A stretch of 64,000 nucleotides of DNA from Microbacterium sp. YJN-G (lineage in GTDB: Bacteria; Actinomycetota; Actinomycetes; Actinomycetales; Microbacteriaceae): NCBI RefSeq assembly GCF_015040615.1, contig NZ_CP060402.1, positions 2,046,001-2,110,000 of the forward strand. The letters are read 5' to 3'. This document shows positions 1-9,143 of the stretch, in pieces (the first letter of the stretch is position 1; each line of letters begins with the position of its first letter). The notes under the pieces are model-generated. The model was not told the DNA's origin. It was given only the letters and a program-made list of their open reading frames with translations, and made no database searches. Position numbers and translations under genes: made by a program.

Positions 1-16
1 GCTCGCGTGCGCGAGC
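1..16. terminator. Hairpin at the left edge, possible terminator
   Basis: GCTCGC and GCGAGC flank a 4-nt loop, 17 bases beyond the stop codon of the minus-strand polyketide synthase gene. It could be that gene's terminator. There is no T-run and the window edge cuts the context, so the call is weak. Confidence 0.35.
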
Positions 17-32
17 CTCCCGCACGCTGAGA

Positions 33-1196
33 TCAGGGCGCATCGGCGGTGTCGAGCACCGTCAGCAGTGCGCTCTCGGCGGTCAGCCCCGGCCCGAAGG
101 CCATCGCGGCGACCCGGTCACCGGGGCGGGAATCGCCCTGCTCGAGGATGCTGCACAGCACGAACAGCACCGTCGCACTCGACATGTTCCCGAAGTCGCG
201 CAGCACCTCACGGGCGGGCTGCAGCTGGTCGTCGCTGAGCCGCAGCCGCTCCTGCACCCGGTCGAGGATGCTGCGCCCGCCGGGGTGGATCGCCCAGTGC
301 GCGACGGGTTCGCCGATGCGTTCCTCGTCGAAGGCCTCCGCGAGCTCGGGATCCGCCGACCACAGGGGGCGCAGCGCGGTCTGAATGGTCTCGCCGATGA
401 TCTGCGGCACCGCGGTCGACAGCACCATCTCGAATCCGCCGTCGCCGATGGTCCACGCCATGTCCTTCTCGCCCTGCGGGGCGAGGGCGGTGTGGAACCG
501 GTCGAGGGAGTACGCCGGGGCCGGCGTCGCGAGAGACCGCGCGGTGACCAGCCCCGCGGCCGCGCCGTCGGAGAACAGCGACGAGGCGATGATCGAATCG
601 GGCTCCTCCGAGGAGCGCAGATGCAGGGTGCACAGCTCGACGCTCGCCACCAGGACGACCGCGTCGGGGTCTGCCAGGCAGAACTGACGCGCGGCGCGCA
701 GCGCCGGCATGGCCGCGTAGCACCCCATGAATCCCAGGTGGTAGCGCTGCGCCGAGTCGGGGATGCCGAGGGCGCGGACGATCTCGTAGTCGGGGCCTGG
801 CGCATGGAAGCCCGTGCAGGAGACCGTGACGACGTGGGTCACATCCGCGGGGGTCAGATCGGGATCGGCATCCAGAGCGCGGCGGGCCGCCTCGACGAAC
901 AGCCGGTCGGCCTCGCGGATGTAGATCTCGTTGCGCGTCTTCGTGCCCGGCATCAGCAGTTCACCCGAGGCACGGTCGTGGAAGACCGGATCGTCGACCT
1001 CGACGGTCAGGTCGAGCTCGGTCAGCACGGTGTGCCGGGTCTGGACGCCCGCTCCGTCGAAGGAGGCCGTGACCAGCCGCTGGGCGAGGCGGCCCAGCCC
1101 CGGCTGGGCGGCGAAGACGTCCCGCACGGTCCGCTGCTCGAGGATGACGTCGGGTACGAGGGTCTGAAGGGAGCGGAGCTGCACGGTTCGGCTCAT
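33..1196 (-). CDS. Type III polyketide synthase (chalcone/stilbene synthase-like)
   Basis: A 387-residue protein, the normal length for a homodimeric type III PKS that condenses malonyl-CoA onto an acyl-CoA starter. The thiolase-fold catalytic triad is visible: Cys in LGFMGCYAAMPAL (about residue 158), His in WAIHPGGRS (about 304) and Asn in FGNMSSATV (about 337), followed by the family's C-terminal AFGPGLTAE motif. The frame opens at a TTG at 1208, but I prefer the ATG at 1196. No clear Shine-Dalgarno precedes either start. The product cannot be predicted; bacterial relatives make alkylpyrones, alkylresorcinols or naphthols. No methyltransferase or isoprenoid partner lies next to it. Confidence 0.9.
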   Translation of the reverse strand: MSRTVQLRSLQTLVPDVILEQRTVRDVFAAQPGLGRLAQRLVTASFDGAGVQTRHTVLTELDLTVEVDDPVFHDRASGELLMPGTKTRNEIYIREADRLFVEAARRALDADPDLTPADVTHVVTVSCTGFHAPGPDYEIVRALGIPDSAQRYHLGFMGCYAAMPALRAARQFCLADPDAVVLVASVELCTLHLRSSEEPDSIIASSLFSDGAAAGLVTARSLATPAPAYSLDRFHTALAPQGEKDMAWTIGDGGFEMVLSTAVPQIIGETIQTALRPLWSADPELAEAFDEERIGEPVAHWAIHPGGRSILDRVQERLRLSDDQLQPAREVLRDFGNMSSATVLFVLCSILEQGDSRPGDRVAAMAFGPGLTAESALLTVLDTADAP

Positions 1197-1313
1197 GCGC
1201 AGACTCAATCACGCCGAGTGCTCCGGCGGAAGGGGGGTTGCGCTTGCGGGCGGTCGTCAGGATGGCGGATGCTGCCGGCGCGACAGTTCAGAGCGGCAGA
1301 TCAGGGCAGCGGC

Positions 1314-1946
1314 TCAGAGGCCGAGTGCGCGGGCGAGCTTCGAGCCCGACGACGGCGGGCGTCCTCCTGCGGCGAAGACGGCCTGCTCGACCGCCTCGAA
1401 GAAGGCGGCACGTCCGGTCTCGTCGGCGGGTGCCGCCGGGCCCAGCTCCATCTCCCACTCCCGCCAGACGCGTTCTGCACCCGAGCGCAGGTCGGTGGCG
1501 CGCACCCGGTCATCGACGAACTCGGCGAGCACGCCGTCCGCCGACTTCAGGAAGTACGCGGTGCGGGAGTTCTCGATGCGGGCGATCGGATGCAGCTCAT
1601 CCGAGGTCCACTGCGCGAGGGTCTCGGCCACGGCATCCGGAATCCTGCCGTCTTCGTCGAGCGGCCAGCCGAGCTCGAGCCGGCCGTCGCCCTGCCGCGG
1701 CCCCTTGATGTGCCAGCCGGCGTCGGGCCCGCCGGTGCGGCGGCGCAGCGCGACGCCGTTGCGGGCCAGCGCGGCATCCGCGGTGTCGAGGTAGCGGGCG
1801 TCCAGTTCTCGCTGCTCGCCCTCGCTCACCGAGAGCACGCCGGGGACGCCGGTCAAGTCGGGCAGGGCGGTGTCGGCGTCGGCGTCGTACTTGCGCTCGA
1901 TCTCGAAGGTGCGCTGCGGCTCACCGGTCTCGGGTGCGGTCGCCAC
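1314..1946 (-). CDS. CYTH domain protein
   Basis: A 210-residue protein starting at GTG. The N-terminal FEIERKYDAD carries the ExExK signature of the CYTH (CyaB/thiamine-triphosphatase) superfamily, whose members bind triphosphates and divalent metal in a tunnel fold. Further charged strands expected of the fold follow (ELDARYLDTAD, LRRRTGGPDAGWHIKGPR, EFVDDRVRATD, EWEMELGP). The substrate is unknown; inorganic triphosphate or thiamine triphosphate are possibilities. It begins 4 bases after the stop of the 76-residue gene at 1951, so the two are probably co-transcribed. Confidence 0.85.
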   Translation of the reverse strand: MATAPETGEPQRTFEIERKYDADADTALPDLTGVPGVLSVSEGEQRELDARYLDTADAALARNGVALRRRTGGPDAGWHIKGPRQGDGRLELGWPLDEDGRIPDAVAETLAQWTSDELHPIARIENSRTAYFLKSADGVLAEFVDDRVRATDLRSGAERVWREWEMELGPAAPADETGRAAFFEAVEQAVFAAGGRPPSSGSKLARALGL

Positions 1947-1950
1947 GGAC

Positions 1951-2181
1951 TCAGTCGTCGCGGTTCTGATCGGCGCTGGGCGAGATGTCGTCCTCGGACT
2001 CGAGGAACCGGAAGGCCACCTCGGTCGGGCCGTCGTGGTCGCCGGTGTTGGTCGCGTCGCCGTCGCGCCGGTAGGTCAGCTGGGTCTCGCTGTAGGGCAG
2101 GATCAGCGAGTCCTGATCGGCGCTGTCGAGCGGGATGATCTGCCCGTCGAGCGGGCCGCCGTGAAGTCGTGCGAGTGCCAT
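1951..2181 (-). CDS. Small conserved hypothetical protein (76 aa)
   Basis: ATG start. It opens with MALARLHGGPLDGQIIPL; the HGGPLDGQ beginning resembles small actinobacterial proteins of unknown function. It has an acidic C-terminus and no signal peptide, membrane segment or catalytic motif that I can see. Its tight spacing to the CYTH gene suggests one operon. Confidence 0.6.
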   Translation of the reverse strand: MALARLHGGPLDGQIIPLDSADQDSLILPYSETQLTYRRDGDATNTGDHDGPTEVAFRFLESEDDISPSADQNRDD

Positions 2182-2235
2182 GTGCTCACCATAGTCCTCC
2201 CCGGGGACGACGACGTGAGCGGATGCCGCCCGTCG

Positions 2236-2724
2236 TCATGTCGCCGCGATCGCGAGGGCGGCACCGAGGATCATCCAGGGGCCGAACGCGATGCGCGTCG
2301 ACCGGTTCGCGCGGCGCATCAGCATCAGCACGATGGCGAACAGCGCCCCGAGCACGAAGGCCGCTGCCGCGCCGATCACCAGCGTCTGCCAGCCGTGCCA
2401 GGCGAGCACGAGACCGATCACGGCGGCGAGCTTGACGTCGCCGCCGCCCATCCCCTGACGGGAGGCGAGGTGCATGATCGCGTAGAAGGCGCCGAGCGCA
2501 AGGCCGCCCAGCAGCGCGCGCAGCATCCGCCCCGCATCCCCCGTCACCGCCGCCTCCGCGGCGACGAGCACGATGAGCGCGGCCAGCGTGGGCAGCACGA
2601 TGCGGTTCGGCAGCCGGTGCGTGCGCGCGTCGATGACGATCAGCCACACTCCGACGCCCGCCAGCGCCAGGTGCGCGATGAGCACGGCGACGTCGTGAAG
2701 GGACATGCTCGCAGAGTAGGCCAT
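2236..2724 (-). CDS. Prepilin peptidase, short A24 type (second copy)
   Basis: A 162-residue polytopic membrane protein. The aspartyl protease motifs of the A24 family are present: VIDARTHRLPN (first Asp) and GMGGGDVKLA (GxGD second Asp). It lacks the N-terminal cysteine-rich methyltransferase domain found in the full-length enzyme at 15645-16520, so it is CpaA/TadV-like or a minimal peptidase. It lies 13 kb from the pilus operon it might serve. Whether the two enzymes share pilin substrates is not visible from sequence. Confidence 0.85.
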   Translation of the reverse strand: MAYSASMSLHDVAVLIAHLALAGVGVWLIVIDARTHRLPNRIVLPTLAALIVLVAAEAAVTGDAGRMLRALLGGLALGAFYAIMHLASRQGMGGGDVKLAAVIGLVLAWHGWQTLVIGAAAAFVLGALFAIVLMLMRRANRSTRIAFGPWMILGAALAIAAT

Positions 2725-2757
2725 GGCGGGCGGCCCCGCCGGGGCGCTGTGGACAAC

Positions 2758-3048
2758 TCAGACGTCGAGGATGTCGAGGTCGACGGTGACGATGTCGCCC
2801 TCGGTGATCCCCTGCGCCTCGCGCACCTGCTTCTTCAGCGGCAGCACGAAGGCGGATCCGCTGAAGAAGATCGAGGTGGTCCAGGTGGTCAGCCCGATCC
2901 GCGCCTGCACGCGCAACGATCCGAATCCGCGTGGCGGGGCGGGCAACTCCCTGATCTCGAGCGAGAGCTCCTCGGGAAGCGTCGCGAAGAACCAGGACTC
3001 CACCCGGGCGTCCCAGCGGGTGACCTCGCTCTCGAACTCGATGCGCAT
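2758..3048 (-). CDS. DUF1905 domain protein
   Basis: A 96-residue single-domain protein. The pattern from MRIEFESEVTRW through a strand ending SIFFSGSAFVLPLKKQVREA to GDIVTVDLDI is typical of DUF1905, a small beta-barrel of unknown function often found alone or fused to YdeI-like domains. The start is the ATG at 3048. The same frame stays open far upstream only because of high GC. It is divergent from imuA', and the two share the short region with the LexA-like boxes. Confidence 0.8.
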   Translation of the reverse strand: MRIEFESEVTRWDARVESWFFATLPEELSLEIRELPAPPRGFGSLRVQARIGLTTWTTSIFFSGSAFVLPLKKQVREAQGITEGDIVTVDLDILDV

Positions 3049-3093
3049 GATCACAGAGTAACCTGATGGAGCCGCGCCGCCGATGTCGGATGT

Positions 3094-3109
3094 GCGAACT
3101 AGTCTTCGA
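3094..3109. promoter_or_regulatory. Candidate LexA (SOS) box 1
   Basis: GCGAACTAGTCTTCGA fits the actinobacterial LexA pattern TCGAAC-N4-GTTCGA with two mismatches and the right half-site spacing (CGAA-N6-TTCG). It lies between DUF1905 (minus) and imuA' (plus). Confidence 0.65.
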
Positions 3110-3124
3110 AGTGGACTTGAATTA

Positions 3125-3142
3125 TTCGAATCTTTCTTCGAG
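3125..3142. promoter_or_regulatory. Candidate LexA (SOS) box 2
   Basis: TTCGAATCTTTCTTCGAG contains TCGAA-N6-TTCGA, the perfect outer half-sites of the actinobacterial LexA box at correct spacing. Its centre is about 31 bases from box 1 (three helical turns), and its right edge touches the imuA' Shine-Dalgarno. Inner positions deviate from the consensus C...G. Confidence 0.65.
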
Positions 3143-3151
3143 GATGGATGC

Positions 3152-3907
3152 ATGGGGATCGGATCGATCGCGGCGCTCTCCCCCGCCGACGAGAAGGCCG
3201 GGGAGATCCTCCGGCTGCGCCGGGAGATCGGGCGGATGCAGCGTCGCCGCAGCGACGACGCGGTGCTGCCGATGCACACCGCCCTGCAGGGCCTGCTGCC
3301 CGAGGGCGGGCTGCAGACCGGCACGACGTACTCGGTCTCGCCGTCGCCGAGCCTGATCTTCGCGCTGATGAGCGCGGTGTCGCAGCGCGGCGGCTGGTGC
3401 GCTGCCGTGGGCATGCCCACGCTGGGCCTGGAGGCCGCGGCGTCATTCGGCATCGAGCTGTCGCGGCTGATCCTGGTCCCCTCGCCGGGCGAGAGATGGC
3501 TGGCGGTCGTCTCGGCGCTGGCCGAGGTGGTGCCGCTGATCGCGGTCAGCCCCGGCACGCGGGTGCGCGATGCGGATGCCGCCCGCCTGGCCGCACGACT
3601 GCGCGATCGCGGCTGCACGCTGCTGACCACCTCGCCGTGGCCGCAGAGCGAGGGGATGATCACCCTGCACGACCCGCACTGGGAGGGGCTCGGCGAGGGC
3701 TGGGGCCTGCTGTCGGATCGCACGGTCACGCTCACCGCGCAGACCCGCTCGACTCCCCGCCCGCAGAGCCTGCGTGTGCGGCTGCCGGGCGGTCTCGGCG
3801 GCGTCGAGGCCGCGCCCGCCCAGATGCCCGCACAGACTCCGGCATCGACGCAGAATCTGGCATCGACGCCGAACCTGGCGACGCACCCGCGCTGGGCGGT
3901 GGCGTGA
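3152..3907 (+). CDS. imuA': ImuA' mutasome accessory protein
   Basis: A 251-residue RecA/SulA-like protein: GLLPEGGLQTGTTYSV, SLIFALMSAVSQRGGWCAAVGMPTLGLEAAASFGIELSRLILV. It is the first gene of an imuA'-imuB-dnaE2 set that, in mycobacteria and other actinobacteria, performs error-prone translesion synthesis. An upstream ATG at 3083 is in frame, but using it would put both LexA-like boxes inside the gene. The ATG at 3152 has an AGGA 7 bases upstream and is preferred. The C-terminus is a low-complexity linker (AQMPAQTPASTQNLASTPN). The gene ends in a TGATG overlap with imuB. Confidence 0.85.
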   Translation: MGIGSIAALSPADEKAGEILRLRREIGRMQRRRSDDAVLPMHTALQGLLPEGGLQTGTTYSVSPSPSLIFALMSAVSQRGGWCAAVGMPTLGLEAAASFGIELSRLILVPSPGERWLAVVSALAEVVPLIAVSPGTRVRDADAARLAARLRDRGCTLLTTSPWPQSEGMITLHDPHWEGLGEGWGLLSDRTVTLTAQTRSTPRPQSLRVRLPGGLGGVEAAPAQMPAQTPASTQNLASTPNLATHPRWAVA

Positions 3908-5499
3908 TGGACGCCGCGGCCACCCTGCGCATGCACGTGCTGTGGTTCCCGGACTGGCCGTTGCGCGCCGCGCTCGGGTCCGCCCCGCCGCATCCGCCCA
4001 CCGCGCTCGTGCACGGCGGGGTCGTCACGGCCTGCACGGAGTCCGCGCGGGCGCTCGGGGTGCGCGTCGGGCAGCGCCGCCGGCTCGCGCAGGGCAGGGC
4101 GCCGTCGCTGCGGATGCTTCCACACGACCCCGCCCAGGACGAGCGTGCCTTCCTGCCGGTGCTGCGCCTGATCGAGGAGCACGCCCCGGGGGCGCACCTG
4201 CTGCGCCCGGGGCTGGCCGCGCTGCGCTCGCGCGGCATCTCGCGCTACCACGACGGCGAGGAGGGCGCGGCCGCGGCGCTGCGCCGGATCCTCGCCGAGG
4301 CCGGCTACCCTGAGGTCAGGATCGGCGTGGCCGACGGCATGTTCACCGCCGAGCTGGCCGCGCGCGCCGCCGCCGCCGCCGGCACGGACGCAGAGAATGC
4401 GGATGCCGCCGGCGACGGTCCCGCCGGATGGGCGGTGATCCCGCCCGGTCAGGCGCAGGCGTTCCTCGCCCCTCTCCCCCTGCAGGTGCTGAACGAACCC
4501 GAGCTGGCCGACCTGCTCAGACGCCTCGGCATCGCCACGCTGGGCGAGTTCGCCGCGCTCGACGCCCTCTCGGTGCGGAGCCGGTTCGGCGAGCACGGTG
4601 CACGGCTGCACGCCCTGGCCCGCGGCGCCGACTCCCGGCCGCTGACCCCGCGGCCGCCCGACCCGCAGCTGGCGAGGGAGATCGCGTTCGAGACGCCGCT
4701 CGGGCAGTCCGATCAGATCGCCTTCGCGGTGCGTCAGACGGCGGATGCCGTGATGCTCGCCCTCGCCGACGCCTCGGCGGTGTGCACCGAGGTGCGCATC
4801 GACCTCACCGACGACGACGGTGCGGTCTTCTCGCGCACCTGGCTGCATCCGACCTGCTTCGATGCCGGCGACCTCGTCGACCGGGTGCGCTGGCAGCTGG
4901 AGTCGCTCGTCACCGAGACCCCCGACGAGGCCGATGCCGCGCACGCCTTCCGCGGGATCGTCGGGGTGCGGATCGCCCCGGTCGCCGTCGACGACGCCGC
5001 CCACCACCAGCCCGGGCTGTTCGGCTCGGGCACCGACGAGCGCCTGCACCATGCCGTCTCGCGGGTGCAGACCATGCTCGGGCATCGCGGCGTCGCCACC
5101 GCATCCGTGGCAGGCGGGCGCCTGCTCGCCGACCGTCAGGTGCTCACGCCGTGGGGCGAGCGGCCGGTCGTCGAACGCGACCCCGCCCAGCCCTGGCCGG
5201 GGAGCCTGCCCGACCCGCTGCCCGCCGAGGTGTTCACGCCCCTGCGTCCGGTGCGGGTGAGCGGAACCGGGGGGCAGGAGATCGCGATCGGGGCGCGCGG
5301 CGAGCTGTCGTGCCCGCCGGCCCTCATCGACGACAGCGAGGTGATCGGCTGGGCGGGCCCCTGGCCGGTGCGCGAGCACCGGTGGGATGCCGAGCGCAGC
5401 CGCACCGGGCACCGCTTCCAGCTGCTCGACGCCAGGCACCGGGCCTGGCTGGTGCTGCACTCCGAGGGCGCCTGGTGGGCGGAGGGGCGGTACCGCTGA
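3907..5499 (+). CDS. imuB: ImuB, Y-family polymerase-like protein
   Basis: A 530-residue Y-family-like protein. Recognisable parts are HVLWFPDWPLRAAL at the N-terminus, a palm/fingers region, a helix-hairpin-helix/thumb around RRLGIATLGEFAAL, and a little-finger region. The acidic catalytic residues of active Y-family polymerases are not evident, as expected for ImuB, which acts as a scaffold. QPGLFG (near residue 365) is a beta-clamp binding motif. It overlaps imuA' and dnaE2 by single bases (TGATG), implying coupled translation in fixed ratios. Confidence 0.9.
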   Translation: MDAAATLRMHVLWFPDWPLRAALGSAPPHPPTALVHGGVVTACTESARALGVRVGQRRRLAQGRAPSLRMLPHDPAQDERAFLPVLRLIEEHAPGAHLLRPGLAALRSRGISRYHDGEEGAAAALRRILAEAGYPEVRIGVADGMFTAELAARAAAAAGTDAENADAAGDGPAGWAVIPPGQAQAFLAPLPLQVLNEPELADLLRRLGIATLGEFAALDALSVRSRFGEHGARLHALARGADSRPLTPRPPDPQLAREIAFETPLGQSDQIAFAVRQTADAVMLALADASAVCTEVRIDLTDDDGAVFSRTWLHPTCFDAGDLVDRVRWQLESLVTETPDEADAAHAFRGIVGVRIAPVAVDDAAHHQPGLFGSGTDERLHHAVSRVQTMLGHRGVATASVAGGRLLADRQVLTPWGERPVVERDPAQPWPGSLPDPLPAEVFTPLRPVRVSGTGGQEIAIGARGELSCPPALIDDSEVIGWAGPWPVREHRWDAERSRTGHRFQLLDARHRAWLVLHSEGAWWAEGRYR

Positions 5500-8400
5500 T
5501 GGGCTGGCACAACCCGAAGCTGACCTGGTCCGAGCTGGAGCGCACGCTGAACGCCCCGGCGAATCCAGCACCGACGGATCCAGCCCTGACGGATCCGGCG
5601 CCGACGGATCCAGCGCCGGTATCCGCCGAGCCGCCGGAGCGCCGTACCGATCCCGGACCGCTGAGCAGGCACCGGCCCCCGGCATCCCGTCCCGCCGTCA
5701 CCCGGCCCGCGGATGCCGTGCCCTACGCCGAGCTGCACGCACACAGCTCGTACTCCTTCCTCGACGGGGCCTCCTCCCCCGAAGAGCTGCTGGCAGAGGC
5801 CGAGGCGCTGGGACTGTCCGCACTGGCGATCACCGACCACGACGGCTTCTACGGCGCCGCGCGCTTCGCCGAGGCCGCCGAGTTCACCTCGGTGCGCACC
5901 GTGTTCGGCGCCGAGCTCTCGCTGGGCGAGGAGCCGGCCGAGGGGCTCCTGTCCGCAGGTGGCGGCAGCCGCGCTCCGGGCCCCGCCCGCTCACCGGGGC
6001 GCACGGGCATGCCCGATCCGCTGGGCGATCATCTGCTCGTGCTGGCGAACGGGGTCGAGGGGTATCACCGCCTGTCCGGGGCTATCACCCGCGCCCAGCT
6101 GCGCGGCGGCGAGAAGGGGCGTCCGCTCTACGATCTGGACGATCTCGTCGCCAGCGCCGGAGGCCACTGGACGATCCTGACCGGATGCCGCAAGGGCGGC
6201 GTGCGCCGGGGCCTGGACCGGGGCGACGCCGAGACCCCGCTGCGCCGGCTGATCGACCTGTTCGGGCACGACCGGGTGGCCGTGGAGCTCATCGATCAGG
6301 GTGATCCGCTCGACAGTCGCCGCAACGACGCCCTCGCCGAGCTGGCGGCGCAGCTGGGACTGCCCGTCGTCGCCACCGGCAACGTGCACTACGCCGCCCC
6401 CGAGCGGGCGGGTCTGGCCGAGGCCATCGCCGCGGTGCGCGCCACACGCAGCATGGACGACCTCGACGGCTGGCTGCCCGCGCACGGCGGCGCGCACCTG
6501 CGCAGCGGCGCCGAGATGACCGAGCGCTTCCGCCGCTACCCCGGCGCCATCGCCACCGGACTGCGCCTGGCGGAGGAGTGCGCCTTCCCGCTGCGGCGGG
6601 CGAAGCCCGCCCTGCCCCGGCAGGAGGTGCCCGAGGGTGAGACGCCGATGAGCCACCTGCGCACCCTGGTGTGGCGTGCGGTGCCCGCCAAGTACCCGCG
6701 GCTCGACGATGAGGGCCGGCGGCGCATCGAGCGGGAGCTGGATGTCATCGAGGAGAAGGACTTCCCCGGCTACTTCCTCATCGTGCACGGCATCGTCGAA
6801 GAGGCCAGGCGCCGCGGCATCCTGTGCCAGGGACGCGGATCGGCTGCGGCGAGCGCGGTCTGCTACCTGCTGGGGATCACCGCGGTCGACCCGATCCTGT
6901 ACCGACTGCCGTTCGAGCGGTTCCTCGCCACCACGCGCAATGAAGAGCCCGACATCGATGTGGACTTCGACTCCAGCAGGCGTGAGGAGATCATCCAGTG
7001 GGTGTACCGCACCTACGGCCGCGAGCGCGCCGCGCAGGTGGCGAATGTGATCCAGTACCGTCCGAAGAACGCGGTGCGCGACATGGCGCGGGCGCTCGGG
7101 CACGCCCCCGGCCAGCAGGACGCCTGGTCGAAGCAGGTCGACGGGTGGAGCGCCGGGATCGAGGCTCCGGAGGGCAACGACATCCCCGCCGATGTGCTCG
7201 CCTATGCCGGCGAGCTGCTGAAGGCGCCGCGGCACCTGGGCATCCACTCCGGCGGGATGGTGCTCACCGCCCAGCCGGTGGGCGAGGTGGTGCCGGTGGA
7301 GCATGCCCGCATGGAGAACCGCACGGTCATCCAGTGGGACAAGGATGACGCGGCCTGGATGGGGCTGGTGAAGTTCGATCTGCTGGGGCTCGGGATGCTG
7401 TCGGCCCTGCGGCACAGCTTCGACATGATCGCCGAGGCCACCGGTGAGGTGTGGACCCTGGACGGCATCCCGAAGGAGGAGCAGGCGGTCTACGACATGC
7501 TCTGCCGTGCCGACTCGATCGGCGTGTTCCAGGTGGAGTCCCGCGCGCAGATGGGGCTGCTGCCGCGTCTGCAGCCGCGACGCTTCTACGAGCTGGCGAT
7601 CCAGATCGCGCTGATCCGGCCCGGGCCCATCCAGGGCGGTGCGGTGCATCCGTTCGTGCGACGCAAGCTCGGTCAGGATGCCGTGACCTACGCGCACCCC
7701 GCCCTGGAGGATGTGCTGGGCCGCACCCTGGGCATCCCGGTGTTCCAGGAGCAGCTGATCCAGATGGCGACGGTGCTGGGCAACTGCACGGCCGACGAGG
7801 CCGACCTGCTGCGCCGGGCGATGGGCTCCAAGCGCGGGCTGGAGCGGATCGACCGGATCCGCGACTCGCTGTACGAGGGGATGCGCGAGAAGGGGATCAG
7901 CGACGAGACGGCCGACCGCATCTACGAGCAGATCCAGGCGTTCTCGAACTTCGGCTTCGCCGAGTCGCATTCGCTGTCGTTCGCGCTGCTCGTCTACGCC
8001 AGCTCCTGGGTGAAGCTGCACTATCCGGCGGCGTTCCTGGCCGGGCTGCTGCGCTCGCAGCCGATGGGGTTCTACTCGGCGGCATCCCTCACCGCCGACG
8101 CCCGCCATCACGGGGTGCGGGTGCTGCGCCCCGACCTGCACGCCTCGGGGGCCCTGGACGGGCTGGAGCTGCTGCCAGGGGACGACGGCCCTGCCGCGCA
8201 GCTCGGCCCCACCGGCCTGGACTCCTGCCTCGCCGTCCCGCAGCCCCCGATCGGCCCCTTCGACCGGACCGCGCCGGACGAGTCGGCGGCGCACCGCCGC
8301 GACGGCCGGTTCGCCGTGCGCCTGGGGCTCAGCGGTGTCCGCGGCATCGGCACGGCGCTGGCCGAGCGGATCGTGGCCGCCCGGGAGGAGCACGGGCCGT

Positions 8401-9014
8401 TCCGGGATCTGCACGATCTCGTGCGGCGCACGGATGCCACGGCGGCCCAGCTGGAGGCCCTCGCCACGGCCGGGGCGTTCGAGTGCCTCGGGCTGAGCAG
8501 GCGCGAGGGGATCTGGCTGGCCGGCGCCGCAGCCGAGGATCGGGCGCGCTTCCTGCCCGGCACCGCCATGGCCGTGCAGCCGCCGCTGTTCTCCGACCAG
8601 ACCAGCTTCGAGCGTCTGACCGCCGATCTGTGGGCCACCGGCGTCTCGACCGACGACCATCCCCTGGCGCACTTCCGTGCGGCGCTGCAGGAGCGGGGCG
8701 TGCTGACCTCCGACCGGCTGCGCGATCACGAGGAGGGGCGGCGCATCGAGGTCGCCGGGCTCGTCACGCACCGGCAGCGGCCCGCCACGGCCAGCGGCAT
8801 CACCTTCCTCAACCTCGAGGACGAGCACGGGCTGGTGAACGTGGTGTGCTCCACGGGGGTGTGGAACCGCTACCGCCGCGTCGCACGCGACTCCCCCGCC
8901 CTCATCGTCCGCGGGATGCTGGAGCGCTCGGCGGAGGGCGTCGCCAACGTGATCGCCGACGGCTTCGAAGACCTGCGCGTGGGCGTCGCGCACCGCTCCC
9001 GCGACTTCCGCTGA
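5499..9014 (+). CDS. dnaE2: Error-prone DNA polymerase DnaE2
   Basis: A 1171-residue C-family polymerase. The PHP domain begins at ELHAHSSYSFLDGAS (residue 78). The catalytic aspartates lie in PDIDVDF (484-490), followed by the YRPKNAVRD region, a helix-hairpin-helix segment (LSGVRGIGTALAERIV) and an OB fold (RIEVAGLVTHRQRPATASG). The ahead-of-PHP extension of about 77 residues contains a short TDPAP-type repeat (residues 25-40) caused by a duplicated GACGGATCC unit. With ImuA' and ImuB it forms the SOS mutasome that copies past lesions at the cost of mutation. Confidence 0.95.
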   Translation: MGWHNPKLTWSELERTLNAPANPAPTDPALTDPAPTDPAPVSAEPPERRTDPGPLSRHRPPASRPAVTRPADAVPYAELHAHSSYSFLDGASSPEELLAEAEALGLSALAITDHDGFYGAARFAEAAEFTSVRTVFGAELSLGEEPAEGLLSAGGGSRAPGPARSPGRTGMPDPLGDHLLVLANGVEGYHRLSGAITRAQLRGGEKGRPLYDLDDLVASAGGHWTILTGCRKGGVRRGLDRGDAETPLRRLIDLFGHDRVAVELIDQGDPLDSRRNDALAELAAQLGLPVVATGNVHYAAPERAGLAEAIAAVRATRSMDDLDGWLPAHGGAHLRSGAEMTERFRRYPGAIATGLRLAEECAFPLRRAKPALPRQEVPEGETPMSHLRTLVWRAVPAKYPRLDDEGRRRIERELDVIEEKDFPGYFLIVHGIVEEARRRGILCQGRGSAAASAVCYLLGITAVDPILYRLPFERFLATTRNEEPDIDVDFDSSRREEIIQWVYRTYGRERAAQVANVIQYRPKNAVRDMARALGHAPGQQDAWSKQVDGWSAGIEAPEGNDIPADVLAYAGELLKAPRHLGIHSGGMVLTAQPVGEVVPVEHARMENRTVIQWDKDDAAWMGLVKFDLLGLGMLSALRHSFDMIAEATGEVWTLDGIPKEEQAVYDMLCRADSIGVFQVESRAQMGLLPRLQPRRFYELAIQIALIRPGPIQGGAVHPFVRRKLGQDAVTYAHPALEDVLGRTLGIPVFQEQLIQMATVLGNCTADEADLLRRAMGSKRGLERIDRIRDSLYEGMREKGISDETADRIYEQIQAFSNFGFAESHSLSFALLVYASSWVKLHYPAAFLAGLLRSQPMGFYSAASLTADARHHGVRVLRPDLHASGALDGLELLPGDDGPAAQLGPTGLDSCLAVPQPPIGPFDRTAPDESAAHRRDGRFAVRLGLSGVRGIGTALAERIVAAREEHGPFRDLHDLVRRTDATAAQLEALATAGAFECLGLSRREGIWLAGAAAEDRARFLPGTAMAVQPPLFSDQTSFERLTADLWATGVSTDDHPLAHFRAALQERGVLTSDRLRDHEEGRRIEVAGLVTHRQRPATASGITFLNLEDEHGLVNVVCSTGVWNRYRRVARDSPALIVRGMLERSAEGVANVIADGFEDLRVGVAHRSRDFR

Positions 9015-9143
9015 CCGCATCCCCGGCATCAGCCACCGCGCCCCACCCGTGCCGGCCACCGTGTCGACGACTCGTGTCAACCACCCCGGCGCGCGCGGTC
9101 GCCGCCGGTAGGATCGACCCACGCAACCACAGGAGGTAGCGCA

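Noticed and set aside
3083..3151. Longer start for imuA'
   Set aside because: It would place both LexA-like boxes in the coding region, and the added residues lack conservation signs.
2758..5685. A 975-residue open frame on the minus strand across imuA', imuB and dnaE2
   Set aside because: It is antisense shadow from high GC. Only its last 96 codons (DUF1905) look like protein.
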